Part shown: positions 10,239 through 19,563 of the stretch, piece after piece
Layout: every line of letters starts with the position of its first letter
Numbering within the stretch: position 1 is the first letter of the stretch
NCBI GenBank assembly: GCA_902575965.1
Contig: CACGTM010000007.1
Coordinates: 1 to 48,205, forward strand
Source of the DNA: an uncultured Alphaproteobacteria bacterium
GTDB lineage: Bacteria; Pseudomonadota; Alphaproteobacteria; Rhodospirillales; Rhodospirillaceae
Length of the DNA stretch: 48,205 nucleotides
Direction of reading: 5' to 3'
The notes under the pieces: model-generated
The model's input: only the letters and a program-made list of their open reading frames with translations
Database searches by the model: none
Told to the model about the DNA's origin: nothing
Translations under genes and position numbers: made by a program

Positions 10239-11542
10239 TGAACTCTATTAATAAAAAAGATTTCTTTAACAAAAAATTAATCAATACAGTAGTTATATGT
10301 CCATTTGTTAATTACAAGCCAACTAATGAAGATAAAGCATATAAACTAAAAGAGGCTGAAGAATTATCAAAGGCAATTAATTTAAATATAATTGATGTAT
10401 TTGATATATTTATAAAAGCAATTAAGCCGTCTATTTACTTTGGAAAAGGTTTCCTTGATAGGGTTATACATACTATTCATTCAGAGTCTATAAATTTAGT
10501 AATTGTTGATGCAGCACTCTCACCAATTCAGCAAAGAAACTTAGAGATAGAGTTAAAAGTAAAAGTTATTGACCGAACCGGTTTAATTTTAGAAATCTTT
10601 GGGAAAAGAGCTAAAACAAGAGAGGGTATACTTCAGGTGGAATTAGCTCACTTAAATTATCAGAAAACAAGATTAGTTAGAAGTTGGACACACTTAGAAA
10701 GGCAAAGAGGTGGAGCTGGATTTTTAGGGGGTCCTGGTGAGAAACAAATTGAACTTGATAAGAGAATAATAAATAAGAGAGTAAATAAAATAAAAAAAGA
10801 AATTGAAAAAGTCAAAAAAACCAGAAAACTACATAGAGATTCTAGGTCAAAAATTCCTTATCCTCTTATTGCTTTGGTAGGTTATACAAATGCTGGAAAA
10901 TCGACTTTATTTAATAAACTTACTAATTCTAGTGTCTACGTTGAGGATAAATTATTTGCTACTCTTGATCCAACTATGAGAGTTATGACAACTGAAAGTG
11001 GTCTAGAAGTAATAATATCTGATACTGTTGGATTTATTTCTGAATTACCACATGAATTAATTGCATCATTTAGAGCAACCCTTGAAGAGTTACACTCAGC
11101 AGATATTATTATTAATGTTAGAGATATATCTAACCCTGATTATAAAAAACATAATGAAGATGTGTTAAATATATTAAATACTATTTTAGAAAATAAAAAT
11201 ACCTCAGTAATTAATGTTTTCAGCAAGTTTGATCTTATCAAAAATGAAGATCATCCTAATAAAGATACTAGTAAGTTTGATAATAGTTGTTATATATCCT
11301 CATTCACAGGTTATGGTATCTCAAACCTTAAAGATAAAATCGAGAAATTAATTATTCAACATAAACAAAAAATATCAGTTTCTGTATCTCTTTCAGATGG
11401 GAAGACACTAGCATGGCTTTATCAAAATGGTCAGGTTATCTCTAGGCATGACACATCAAATGAAGCAAAAATTGATATTTTATTAAATAAAAAAGAAATG
11501 AATATTATTGAGAATAATAATAGTTTTTTGTCATATGAATAA
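10238..11542 (+). CDS. hflX: Ribosome-associated GTPase HflX
   Basis: HflX is a GTPase that binds 50S/70S ribosomes and rescues stalled ones under stress. After the HflX N-terminal domain, which ends in the glycine-rich GGAGFLGGPGEKQIE, a coiled linker leads to the G domain. Its motifs are G1 GYTNAGKS, G2 FATLDPT and G3 DTVGF. The G4 position reads SKFD, where NKxD is usual. This is a mild deviation still compatible with guanine recognition. The length is 434 residues. It overlaps hfq by one base and the following phosphatase gene by eight, so the three are translationally coupled. Confidence 0.95.
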   Translation: MNSINKKDFFNKKLINTVVICPFVNYKPTNEDKAYKLKEAEELSKAINLNIIDVFDIFIKAIKPSIYFGKGFLDRVIHTIHSESINLVIVDAALSPIQQRNLEIELKVKVIDRTGLILEIFGKRAKTREGILQVELAHLNYQKTRLVRSWTHLERQRGGAGFLGGPGEKQIELDKRIINKRVNKIKKEIEKVKKTRKLHRDSRSKIPYPLIALVGYTNAGKSTLFNKLTNSSVYVEDKLFATLDPTMRVMTTESGLEVIISDTVGFISELPHELIASFRATLEELHSADIIINVRDISNPDYKKHNEDVLNILNTILENKNTSVINVFSKFDLIKNEDHPNKDTSKFDNSCYISSFTGYGISNLKDKIEKLIIQHKQKISVSVSLSDGKTLAWLYQNGQVISRHDTSNEAKIDILLNKKEMNIIENNNSFLSYE

Positions 11543-12338
11543 AATATTTACAAAAAATATAAAAGTAAGAGATAGCGTACTTAATTTATTATTGGAAACA
11601 TCTAATAAAATAATTTTACCGAAATATAAATCCTTAAAAGATACAGATATTAAGACAAAAAGTAATTCTAATGATTTAGTTACAATTGCAGATGAATTGG
11701 CAGAACAATTCCTATCTAACCGATTAAAAAAGATTATTGATAACTCACTTGTTATTGGTGAAGAGGCTGTCTTTAAAGATGAATCAATTCTTAATAAGTT
11801 AAATGATAATAAACCAATCTGGATCATAGACCCAATAGATGGAACAAGTAATTTTGTATCAGGCGATGATAAATTTTATATAATTATTGCTTTAGTTATA
11901 AATAATGTAACTATAATGGGATGGATTCATAATCCCATAAATTCAAGTACAATTTGGTCAAGTAGAGGAGAGGGGACCTGGCTGGATGATAATAGATTAA
12001 AAATTATATCCAAAGATAAAAATCTAAATAATAATAAAGCAGCGATCTATCATAAATCTTTAATTGATCAAAAACATAAATTTGATTATATAAGATATAA
12101 TGGAAGTGCAGCACATGAATACGTTTCTCTTGTAAAAAATCAAATACAAATAAGTTGTTTTAGTAGACTATTACCATGGGATCATGCAGCTGGTATATTG
12201 ATACATCAAGAAGCAGGTGGGTACTCTGCACTTCTAGATAATTCTAAATATAAGCCAAATTGTGATAGAAAAAATGGGATTTTAAGTGCACCAAATCTTG
12301 AGATTTGGGAATCAGTTAGGTCATTAATGTCTCTTTAG
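11535..12338 (+). CDS. Inositol monophosphatase family protein (CysQ/HisN/SuhB-like)
   Basis: This is a Mg/Li-sensitive phosphatase of the FIG superfamily. The metal site is visible as GEEAV, WIIDPIDGTSNF and PWDHAAG, with EAGG near the C-terminus. The length from the ATG at 11535 is 267 residues, normal for the family. A TTG at 11508 lies in frame but would lengthen the overlap with hflX and adds no conserved sequence, so the ATG is preferred. The substrate could be inositol phosphate, histidinol phosphate or 3'-phosphoadenosine 5'-phosphate; the sequence does not decide. Its TAG stop is one base from the convergent mazG stop. Confidence 0.9.
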   Translation: MNKIFTKNIKVRDSVLNLLLETSNKIILPKYKSLKDTDIKTKSNSNDLVTIADELAEQFLSNRLKKIIDNSLVIGEEAVFKDESILNKLNDNKPIWIIDPIDGTSNFVSGDDKFYIIIALVINNVTIMGWIHNPINSSTIWSSRGEGTWLDDNRLKIISKDKNLNNNKAAIYHKSLIDQKHKFDYIRYNGSAAHEYVSLVKNQIQISCFSRLLPWDHAAGILIHQEAGGYSALLDNSKYKPNCDRKNGILSAPNLEIWESVRSLMSL

Positions 12339-12339
12339 C

Positions 12340-13161
12340 TCATATTGTTTTACTTTTTTCCCAATAGTATTGTAAGTCATTTATACTTAATTCTTCAATG
12401 TTCTTACCATCGTCGATTATAAATTTTTCTAAAAGTTTAAATCTTTTTTCAAATTTTATATTTGATTTCTGAAGTATTATATTTGTATCATAATTAAGTT
12501 TTTGAATTAATCGTATTAAAGTAAATAAGACGTCTCCTAGCTCATCTTGTACGAGATTTTTATTATTATTTGATTGATTTTTTAATTCATATTCTAATTC
12601 ATGAATTTCTTCATTTAACTTTTTAAATACACTATCAATATCTGGCCAATCAAATCCTTTAGTTGCAGCTAAATGTTGTAATTTTTGACTTTTATTTATT
12701 GGGGGAAGAGAAGAGGGTATTTCATTAAACAAACTATCTATGAATTCACCAGAGGTTTTTCTTTCTTCTTGCTTAATTAACTCCCATCTCTTTTCTTGTT
12801 CTTCAGATGAAATTTTTTCCTTAACTTTAAATATATGTGGATGTCTATGAATCATTTTTTTTACAATTGAATTTATGACATCATTTATATCAAAAAAATT
12901 ATTTTCTTTTGCTAGTTTTGAATGATATATTACTTGAAATAATAAATCTCCAATCTCATCTTTTAAATTTTTATAGTTTTCATTACAAATAGCATCTGCA
13001 ACTTCATAAGCTTCTTCAATGGTATGACCTGCAATGCTTTTAAAGTCTTGTTTTAAATCCCAGGCACAGCCATCAATTGGATCCCTTAGGATATCCATTA
13101 AATCGACTATATCTTTAAACTTATATTTTCTTTTAGTGGTTAGGTCTCTGATTTTACTCAT
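12340..13161 (-). CDS. mazG: Nucleoside triphosphate pyrophosphohydrolase MazG
   Basis: MazG hydrolyses (d)NTPs to NMP and PPi and is linked to house-cleaning and ppGpp control. Two tandem MazG helical domains are seen. The first (about residues 20-110) carries CAWDLKQDF, EEAYEVADAI and EIGDLLFQVIYH. The second (about 160-250) carries KGFDWPD, EIHELEYEL and ELGDVLFTLIRL. The E-x-x-E plus E-x-x-D metal sites are present in both. The 273 residues match E. coli-type MazG. In many Alphaproteobacteria mazG follows hflX on the same strand; here it is inverted and converges on that operon. The stop is TGA. Confidence 0.95.
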   Translation of the reverse strand: MSKIRDLTTKRKYKFKDIVDLMDILRDPIDGCAWDLKQDFKSIAGHTIEEAYEVADAICNENYKNLKDEIGDLLFQVIYHSKLAKENNFFDINDVINSIVKKMIHRHPHIFKVKEKISSEEQEKRWELIKQEERKTSGEFIDSLFNEIPSSLPPINKSQKLQHLAATKGFDWPDIDSVFKKLNEEIHELEYELKNQSNNNKNLVQDELGDVLFTLIRLIQKLNYDTNIILQKSNIKFEKRFKLLEKFIIDDGKNIEELSINDLQYYWEKSKTI

Positions 13162-13164
13162 TTT

Positions 13165-14535
13165 TTATAATTCTAACCCTAAAGAGGAATATAATGTAAT
13201 ATCTGTATTTCTATATATTCCTCCCCCTGTCACTGGAGATGCGAAACAAGGAAATATTATATTATATTTTTTTTGCAATTTCAGTAATGATTTATTAAAT
13301 TTATTAGTATGCTCCTTATTTTTATTTTCAAAATTTAATGATGGTGATATATAATTAGTTGCGACAAGTAATTGTATAGCATCTAGAATTTTATATTTTG
13401 TTTTATCTTTATATTTATTAGATATGTTTTTATCCTTTTTTGATAATTCAATTGACGAGTATGAACCCTCCGAAAGATACGTGGTAATTAGGTTGTAAAT
13501 GTCGTGATTAATAGAAATACTTCCTAGTGGAAAATGAAACTCATGCGGAATTTGAATGGCAGGTTTAATAAGAGTAAATCTTTTTTTTAATAATAAATGT
13601 TTTTTATTGGAATCTTTTTTACTAATAGTACCTTTTGCAAATATATCTCTTCTAATCATCGGTGACATTACTAAATCTCTAAAAGATTCTCTCATAATTG
13701 AATTATCAATTTTTTCCATAATCGTAATTGTATTTTTATCTAAATGAAGTGGATCAAATGCACGCGTTAAATCAGCAGAACCTAAGTACATTAAGCCAAT
13801 ATTAGATAGATTTTTATGTACTTTAGGAAAGGTGTGCAAATTCCATTCATCAGCCATATATTCATGTAATAGATATTCTTTATTTGATTTATAAATGTTT
13901 TCAAAAATTTTTTTACTTTTACTTCCTTTAGTAAAGACACTGTTATCATACTGAGATAAATTATTAAGTATATCTAAGCTTTCATTCAGTGCATGCTCAT
14001 TAGAAACATTGTAACTTATTTGATAATCTTTGAGAAATTGTCTAATAGGAGCAATAGATGACCAACCATTAAGGCAGTTATAACTAATATAAACTAATCC
14101 TCCAGGTTTTAGCTTACTCTTGATTATTTCAAAAATCTCTTTTTTATCAGTATCTGTTATCCACGAATAAATACCATGGATTGTTATTAAATCAAAATCG
14201 GGTGTATCTTCGGATATAAATTTTTGAAAGGTACAATTTATTAAATCGACATTTTTTATCTCAGCTAATTTAATAATTTTTTTACCGATTTTTATTGCTT
14301 CTTCGTCATAATCAAATCCCCAAGCATTTATATGAGGGTTACAAACACCTGATAAAATTGGTGAGATTCCAATTCCACAGCCAATATCACATGTTGTGAA
14401 ATTATTTGCGTAGATATCTGAATCATCAATTACAAAATTATTGTTATTAGCCAATAACGTATAATAAAGGTGGTTTAGATCTAAATCCTTATTAAAACTT
14501 ATTGGGTAGGATACTGATAACTTTTTATTACTCAT
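13165..14535 (-). CDS. SAM-dependent methyltransferase with regulatory-type domain
   Basis: The N-terminal half is a class I Rossmann methyltransferase. Motif I is CDIGCGIGISPIL (about residue 50), followed by the acidic GFDYDEEA and post-motif GGLVYISYN. The middle (about residues 200-290) resembles the methyltransferase regulatory domain PF10119, and the C-terminal third is a lysine-rich winged-helix-like region. Proteins of this architecture are common but have no firm substrate. It lies three bases upstream of mazG and is probably co-transcribed with it. A candidate promoter is in the 102-base gap behind it. The gene interrupts an otherwise housekeeping neighbourhood. Confidence 0.75.
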   Translation of the reverse strand: MSNKKLSVSYPISFNKDLDLNHLYYTLLANNNNFVIDDSDIYANNFTTCDIGCGIGISPILSGVCNPHINAWGFDYDEEAIKIGKKIIKLAEIKNVDLINCTFQKFISEDTPDFDLITIHGIYSWITDTDKKEIFEIIKSKLKPGGLVYISYNCLNGWSSIAPIRQFLKDYQISYNVSNEHALNESLDILNNLSQYDNSVFTKGSKSKKIFENIYKSNKEYLLHEYMADEWNLHTFPKVHKNLSNIGLMYLGSADLTRAFDPLHLDKNTITIMEKIDNSIMRESFRDLVMSPMIRRDIFAKGTISKKDSNKKHLLLKKRFTLIKPAIQIPHEFHFPLGSISINHDIYNLITTYLSEGSYSSIELSKKDKNISNKYKDKTKYKILDAIQLLVATNYISPSLNFENKNKEHTNKFNKSLLKLQKKYNIIFPCFASPVTGGGIYRNTDITLYSSLGLEL

Positions 14536-14606
14536 AATAAATCTTATTGGAGAACTACGTAAGCTATTGAAAATAAATACTTGTTCTAATTGTTTAACTT
14601 TTCCTT

Positions 14607-14634
14607 ATAATACATAATATACATTATGCGACAA
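14607..14634 (-). promoter_or_regulatory. Possible sigma-70 promoter for methyltransferase-mazG
   Basis: Read on the minus strand, TTGTCG (14634-14629) and TATTAT (14612-14607) are separated by 16 bases, about 70 bases before the methyltransferase ATG. A CATAAT/ATTATG inverted repeat lies in the spacer region. In such AT-rich DNA chance matches are frequent, so this is only a candidate. Confidence 0.3.
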
Positions 14635-14637
14635 ACA

Positions 14638-15438
14638 CTAATCTAAATATACACTCATACCATCATAGGCTGGTTTTATATTAAAGGGTAAACATAATTG
14701 TTGTACCCTATTATAGTCTAAGGATGGTCCCATATGAGTAATAATGCATTCTTTTGGTTTAAATTTATCAACCCATGAAATTGCTTCATCTATACTAACA
14801 TGAGTTTTATGATTAGGATTATTGGTTAAACATCCAATTATCCATAAATCTAAATTAAAAAGATATTTTTCTGCTTCACTTGTTAATTTATTAAGATCCG
14901 TAGTATATGCAAAATCATTAATACGAAATCCTAAAGTTGTCATATTTCCATGTATTTGTCTGAAGGGTTTTAAAATAATATCATCTATTTTAAATTCATT
15001 TGGAGGGTCAATTATATTTGAAATTAACCATGGCTTATAAATTGTCTCCCCTGGTTTAATACCTTCAAATGCATAACTGTATCGTATTTTTAACTCAGAA
15101 AGGGTATTTTTACTTGCCCATATATCTATTGGCCCCTTTATAACTCTATTTACTTCTCTTAATTCATTAATCCCATGAGAATGATCAGCATGTCCATGTG
15201 TAAATATGACTGTATTCACTGCATTAAGATCGTTATTAATAAACTGCTCTCTTAAGTCTGGGGATGCATCTATTAGTATTTTTGTATTTGATTTTTCAAC
15301 TAATATAGACGACCGAAGTCTCTGATTTTTTTTATTTTTTGGATCACACTGCCCCCAACCCGCTGAGATACTTGGAACACCTCCTGCTCCTCCACACCCT
15401 AGGATTGTTATTTTAACTCTTTGTGGATCTTTAATCAT
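14638..15438 (-). CDS. MBL-fold metallo-hydrolase (PhnP/RNase Z-like)
   Basis: This is a metallo-beta-lactamase-fold hydrolase of the group related to PhnP phosphodiesterase. The N-terminus has the family pattern GCGGAGGVPS, then WGQCDP and RLRSSILVE. The di-metal motif is THGHADHSHG, with a distal HMGPS histidine near the C-terminus. The length is 266 residues. A gene of this type directly after tatD is a conserved alphaproteobacterial feature (metG-tatD-MBL). The true substrate is unknown; a cyclic or linear phosphodiester is plausible by homology. It starts 30 bases after the tatD stop and is likely in the same operon. Confidence 0.87.
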   Translation of the reverse strand: MIKDPQRVKITILGCGGAGGVPSISAGWGQCDPKNKKNQRLRSSILVEKSNTKILIDASPDLREQFINNDLNAVNTVIFTHGHADHSHGINELREVNRVIKGPIDIWASKNTLSELKIRYSYAFEGIKPGETIYKPWLISNIIDPPNEFKIDDIILKPFRQIHGNMTTLGFRINDFAYTTDLNKLTSEAEKYLFNLDLWIIGCLTNNPNHKTHVSIDEAISWVDKFKPKECIITHMGPSLDYNRVQQLCLPFNIKPAYDGMSVYLD

Positions 15439-15468
15439 TAATGTATTAATTATTTTTAAGAGAGATTA

Positions 15469-16248
15469 TTAACTAGCTTTTGAAAAAAGTTTATAAAAAT
15501 TAGACGTTGTAATTTCTGCAATTTCATTGAATGTTTTTTCATGAATGTCACCTAATTTCTTTGCCGTATTTTCAACAAAAGCTGGCTCATTTCTTTTTCC
15601 TCTATTTGGAACTGGTGCTAAGAATGGAGCATCTGTTTCTACTAAAACTTTATCTAGTGGTAGTTTTTTTACAATATGTCTTAATTCATCAGATTTTTTA
15701 AATGTAATTATCCCAGATAAGGAAATATAGAGCCCTAAATCAATTGCTTTAAGTGCTAGAGACTCTCCAGAGCTGAAACAATGAATAACACCTCTAAAGG
15801 GTCCCTTCTCCATTTCTTCTTCAAGTATTTGGGCGGTCTTTTCATCTGCGTTACGGGTATGGATAATAATAGGTATATCGGTTTCTCTGCTTGCAGCAAT
15901 ATGTGTTCTAAATTGTCTTTCTTGAACTTCTCTAGGACTATTATCATAGTAAAAATCAAGCCCTGTTTCTCCAAAAGCTATAATTTTATCATCTTTATTT
16001 GACATATTTATTAAATAATTTTTATCAATTCTTTCTTCATTATCTGCTTCATGAGGATGAATCCCAATTGAACAATCCATAATCTCTTTATATTTTTCAG
16101 TAACATTTCTGACCTGTTTAAATCTACTAATATGAGTACATATTGTTAGAAAATGACTAACATTTTTTGAAACAGCTCTGTCTACAACCTCATTAAGATC
16201 TTTTTCAAAATCTGGAAAATCTAGGTGACAGTGACTATCTACAAGCAT
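15469..16248 (-). CDS. tatD: TatD-family metal-dependent hydrolase
   Basis: This is a TIM-barrel metal-dependent DNase/hydrolase. Metal ligands appear as DSHCHLDF at the N-terminus, GETGLDFYY at the centre, IIHTRNAD and VIHCFSSG, and ETDAPFLAP near the C-terminus. The 259-residue length is normal. Family members (TatD, YcfH, YjjV) act as 3'-5' exonucleases or in DNA repair; which paralogue this is cannot be told. It lies between metG and the MBL hydrolase as in many Alphaproteobacteria, with 15 bases to metG, consistent with one transcript. Confidence 0.93.
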   Translation of the reverse strand: MLVDSHCHLDFPDFEKDLNEVVDRAVSKNVSHFLTICTHISRFKQVRNVTEKYKEIMDCSIGIHPHEADNEERIDKNYLINMSNKDDKIIAFGETGLDFYYDNSPREVQERQFRTHIAASRETDIPIIIHTRNADEKTAQILEEEMEKGPFRGVIHCFSSGESLALKAIDLGLYISLSGIITFKKSDELRHIVKKLPLDKVLVETDAPFLAPVPNRGKRNEPAFVENTAKKLGDIHEKTFNEIAEITTSNFYKLFSKAS

Positions 16249-16263
16249 GATTAATTAAACCAA

Positions 16264-17820
16264 CTATTCAAATTTTCTAAAAACAGGAACTGGCTTATTT
16301 ATTAGCAAACCTGGAGCGATATGGCTATCAGAATTTATAAAACTAAAACTTCTAGCATTATCAGGTACATTCAATTGAGTCAGAATTTTATCTGCAGCAA
16401 TTGGGGTAAAAGGTTGCATTATTATACCTAGATTATAAATCACTTTTGAGAGAGTATATAAGACAGTATTCATTCTTTCTGGTGAGTTTTTTTTAAGTTC
16501 CCATGGAGCTTGTTTATCAATATATGAGTTTGCAGATCTCACTACTATCAATACAGTTTCAAGAGATTCATTAAATGATTGTTTATCAATTAATGGTCTT
16601 AAATTATCAGCTAAACTTTTAGAATTATCTATAATTTCTAAGTCATCCTTAGTTAGGTCTTGGAAATTAGGAATTTTAGAATTACAGTTTTTATATATCA
16701 TTGAGAGAACTCGTTGAACAAGATTCCCGAAGTCATTTGCTAATTCACTATTAGACCTATGTATTAAAGCTTGTTTTGAGAAATCTCCATCATTACCAAA
16801 GGTTACTTCCCTTAATAAGAAATATCTGAGTTGATCTAAGCCAAATTCATCAATAAGAGAATTTGGATCTATTGCATTTCCTAATGATTTTGACATTTTT
16901 TGACCTTCAATTGTCCACCATCCGTGAGCAAATATTCTTTTTGGTAAGGGTAAATCAGCAGCCATAAGAAATGCAGGCCAGTAAACACAATGAAACCTTA
17001 TAATATCCTTACCAATTATATGGAGGTCAGCAGGCCAAATAGTTTTAAATGTTGAGTTATCAATATCTGGATAATTAGCCCCAGTTAAATAGTTTGCTAA
17101 CGCATCAATCCATACATACATTACATGTTTACTATTATTTGGGACTGGGACTCCCCATTTAAAACTTGTTCTCGATATAGAAATATCTTTTAAACCACTT
17201 TTTACAAAACTTATGATTTCATTTTTTCTTGAATTAGGACCTATAAAGTCTGGATGTGCTTCGTAATAGTTTAGCAAACTTGTTTCTGCTGCAGATAATC
17301 TAAAAAAATAGCTTTCTTCTTCTACCCACTCAACATTGTTACCATTAGGTGCGCATTTTTCTCCATTCTTATTTAAAATAAGCTCGTCCTCAGTATGATA
17401 AGCTTCATCTCTGAATGAATACCATCCTTTATATTTATCTAATACTATCCAGGGTTCACCATCAGGAGCCTTTGAATTTGCAATTTTATTCCAAAAAAAT
17501 TGACATGCTTTTATATGCCTATCTTCTGTTGTTCTAATAAAATCATCATTCGTTATTGCAAGTGTTTCTGTTAATTGTAAAAATGATTTAGATACATCGT
17601 CAGTAAATTTTTGTGGTGATATATTTTTTTCATCAGCTGCTTTTGCAACCTTTTGTCCATGTTCATCAGTTCCAGTTAAAAATTTTACTTTAAAACCATC
17701 CAATGTTTTAAAACGTGCTATTACGTCACATGCAATAGTAGTATAAGCATGTCCCGTATGAGGTTTGTCATTTACATAATATATTGGAGTTGTAATATAG
17801 TATTTTTTTTCTGATACCAT
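16264..17820 (-). CDS. metG: Methionyl-tRNA synthetase
   Basis: This enzyme charges tRNA-Met. The class I HIGH-like signature is PHTGHAY near the N-terminus, and GQKMSKSLGN is the KMSKS loop. GTDEHGQK and the WIDALANY segment are characteristic. The 518 residues correspond to the short form without a C-terminal EMAP/tRNA-binding domain. The connective peptide lacks an obvious four-cysteine zinc site. The anticodon-binding helical domain contains QAPWELKK. It sits between holB and tatD, the usual order, with 10 bases to the holB stop. Confidence 0.97.
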   Translation of the reverse strand: MVSEKKYYITTPIYYVNDKPHTGHAYTTIACDVIARFKTLDGFKVKFLTGTDEHGQKVAKAADEKNISPQKFTDDVSKSFLQLTETLAITNDDFIRTTEDRHIKACQFFWNKIANSKAPDGEPWIVLDKYKGWYSFRDEAYHTEDELILNKNGEKCAPNGNNVEWVEEESYFFRLSAAETSLLNYYEAHPDFIGPNSRKNEIISFVKSGLKDISISRTSFKWGVPVPNNSKHVMYVWIDALANYLTGANYPDIDNSTFKTIWPADLHIIGKDIIRFHCVYWPAFLMAADLPLPKRIFAHGWWTIEGQKMSKSLGNAIDPNSLIDEFGLDQLRYFLLREVTFGNDGDFSKQALIHRSNSELANDFGNLVQRVLSMIYKNCNSKIPNFQDLTKDDLEIIDNSKSLADNLRPLIDKQSFNESLETVLIVVRSANSYIDKQAPWELKKNSPERMNTVLYTLSKVIYNLGIIMQPFTPIAADKILTQLNVPDNARSFSFINSDSHIAPGLLINKPVPVFRKFE

Positions 17821-17830
17821 TATTTATACT

Positions 17831-18889
17831 TTATGATTTAATCATAGAATTGGGTAATTCCATAAGAGATGTAAATATTATATTTCTTTTATCAAGATTT
17901 AAAGTATTTGCCTTATTATATTTTGTACGTATATTTTCTAATATATTTAATAATTCTTCAAGATTTATTAAATTTGAAATATTCTGTGAAGCTTTTTTAT
18001 CACCAGTAATTACCTCTTCATACCCTGAAAAACTATTTTGAGCTTTAAATTTAATAATTCTCGATATCCACCAAGACATAAGTTCGATTGTCAATTTAAA
18101 TAGATTATCTTTTGCCCAGGCTTCAGAAATTTTGTTTACCATAGCAACATTAATAGACGGTAAATTTGAATATAAATCAATTAATTCTTTGAATATTCCT
18201 ACTCCATCATTTTCATATAAATTGAGTGCATTACCGATTGAACCTGTGGATAGCATTGATAAAATTTTTGCATCGTCAGAATCAAGATCAGGTATATACA
18301 TATTCAATAAAGTATTGAGAGTTTTGTTTGATAAAGGAAATACAGGAAGTTTTCTACATCTTGAAATTGTAGTAGGTAATAATTTCGCAGGATTTGTTGA
18401 AATTAAAATGATTAGTGTTTTTATTGGAGGTTCTTCAAGTGATTTAAGTAATGCATTTTCTGCATTGAGTGTTACCTCGTCCATCGAGTCAATAATTATG
18501 ACTTTCCACCCACCTGTAACAGATGTTTTACTTAAAAAAGGTTTTATTTTTCTAATTTCTGAAACTGATATTGTTTTTTTATTTTTATTATTGTGACCCT
18601 CCGTAAGTTCAATGACCATAAGGTCACCATGACTATTTGATATGATTTTTTTATATATTTCGTCATCAGGACTGACTTCTTCAAATAACCTAGGATTATT
18701 TTTCTTATTGGTTTGAGATAAAATAAAGCGTGCAAACCTATATGCTAGTGTAGATTTACCAATACCTTTAGGTCCTGAGAGAAGCCACGCATGAGGAAAA
18801 GAGTTAGAATTATATGAATCAATAAATATCTTTTCGTAATTAACATCAGATTTAAAAGTTAGATTTTCTCTAGGTAATGGTATTTCCAC
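17831..18889 (-). CDS. holB: DNA polymerase III subunit delta-prime
   Basis: This is the delta-prime subunit of the clamp loader. The AAA+ core shows a Walker A-like GPKGIGKST near residue 40, SMDEVTLNAENALLKSLEEPP with the sensor region, and SRCRKL typical of clamp-loader subunits. The usual zinc-binding cysteines are not obvious, which is common in alphaproteobacterial delta-prime. The C-terminal collar domain is divergent and lysine/asparagine-rich. The protein has 352 residues. It starts one base from the tmk stop and is followed by metG, the conserved tmk-holB-metG order. Confidence 0.92.
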   Translation of the reverse strand: MEIPLPRENLTFKSDVNYEKIFIDSYNSNSFPHAWLLSGPKGIGKSTLAYRFARFILSQTNKKNNPRLFEEVSPDDEIYKKIISNSHGDLMVIELTEGHNNKNKKTISVSEIRKIKPFLSKTSVTGGWKVIIIDSMDEVTLNAENALLKSLEEPPIKTLIILISTNPAKLLPTTISRCRKLPVFPLSNKTLNTLLNMYIPDLDSDDAKILSMLSTGSIGNALNLYENDGVGIFKELIDLYSNLPSINVAMVNKISEAWAKDNLFKLTIELMSWWISRIIKFKAQNSFSGYEEVITGDKKASQNISNLINLEELLNILENIRTKYNKANTLNLDKRNIIFTSLMELPNSMIKS

Positions 18890-18890
18890 T

Positions 18891-19532
18891 TTAAGGCTCT
18901 TTATTAATCGTTATTTTATCGAGTACTATATTCAAAATAATTTTTTTTATTTGCTCAATTGATTGAGATGCATCTATGATACTGAAGCGTGTGGAATTAT
19001 TTTTAGCAATTTGATTGAAGCCATTCTGAAGTTTTTCATGAAAAGAAACATCCATATTTTCAAACCTTAATTCTTTATTATTAGTTCTTTTAGATCTTGA
19101 TAATCCTTCCATTACGGGTAGATCGAGTAAAAATGTTAAATCAGGTTGAAATGAGTCAATTGTAAGAGATTTTAGGTGTTCAATTTTATTAAGATCAATT
19201 CCATGACCATAACCTTGATATGCAAGTGAAGAATCATAAAATCTATCACATATGACTATGTTCCCATTATTTAGTTCTGGTTTGATCTTTCTTTCAACAT
19301 GTTCAAAACGTGCTGCAAATAATAAAAGTAACTCAGTCATTGGAAAAAGACTATTCTTCTCACCTTCGACTAGTATCTTTCTTATTCTTTCTGCACTTGA
19401 AACTCCTCCAGGTTCTCTTGTTAAGATCGTGTTATAACCTTGGGAGTTTAATTCTTCAGAAAGTAACCTAGCTTGAGTTGATTTACCACACCCCTCTCCA
19501 CCTTCAAAAGTAATAAAAAATCCATTAGTCAA
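18891..19532 (-). CDS. tmk: Thymidylate kinase
   Basis: The enzyme phosphorylates dTMP to dTDP. The P-loop is FEGGEGCGKST. TREPGG, the DR of CDRFYDSSLAYQG and the LID-region LSRSKRTNN are present. The best start is the TTG at 19532-19530: an AGAGG Shine-Dalgarno-like sequence lies nine bases upstream, it gives a normal 213-residue length, and the protein begins just before the first beta strand. An upstream TTG at 19583 would add 17 unconserved residues and overlap dacA. No ATG is available before the P-loop. It lies 31 bases downstream of dacA. Confidence 0.94.
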   Translation of the reverse strand: MTNGFFITFEGGEGCGKSTQARLLSEELNSQGYNTILTREPGGVSSAERIRKILVEGEKNSLFPMTELLLLFAARFEHVERKIKPELNNGNIVICDRFYDSSLAYQGYGHGIDLNKIEHLKSLTIDSFQPDLTFLLDLPVMEGLSRSKRTNNKELRFENMDVSFHEKLQNGFNQIAKNNSTRFSIIDASQSIEQIKKIILNIVLDKITINKEP

Positions 19533-19563
19533 AATTAAAAACCTCTGTAATTGCGGTCTATAA

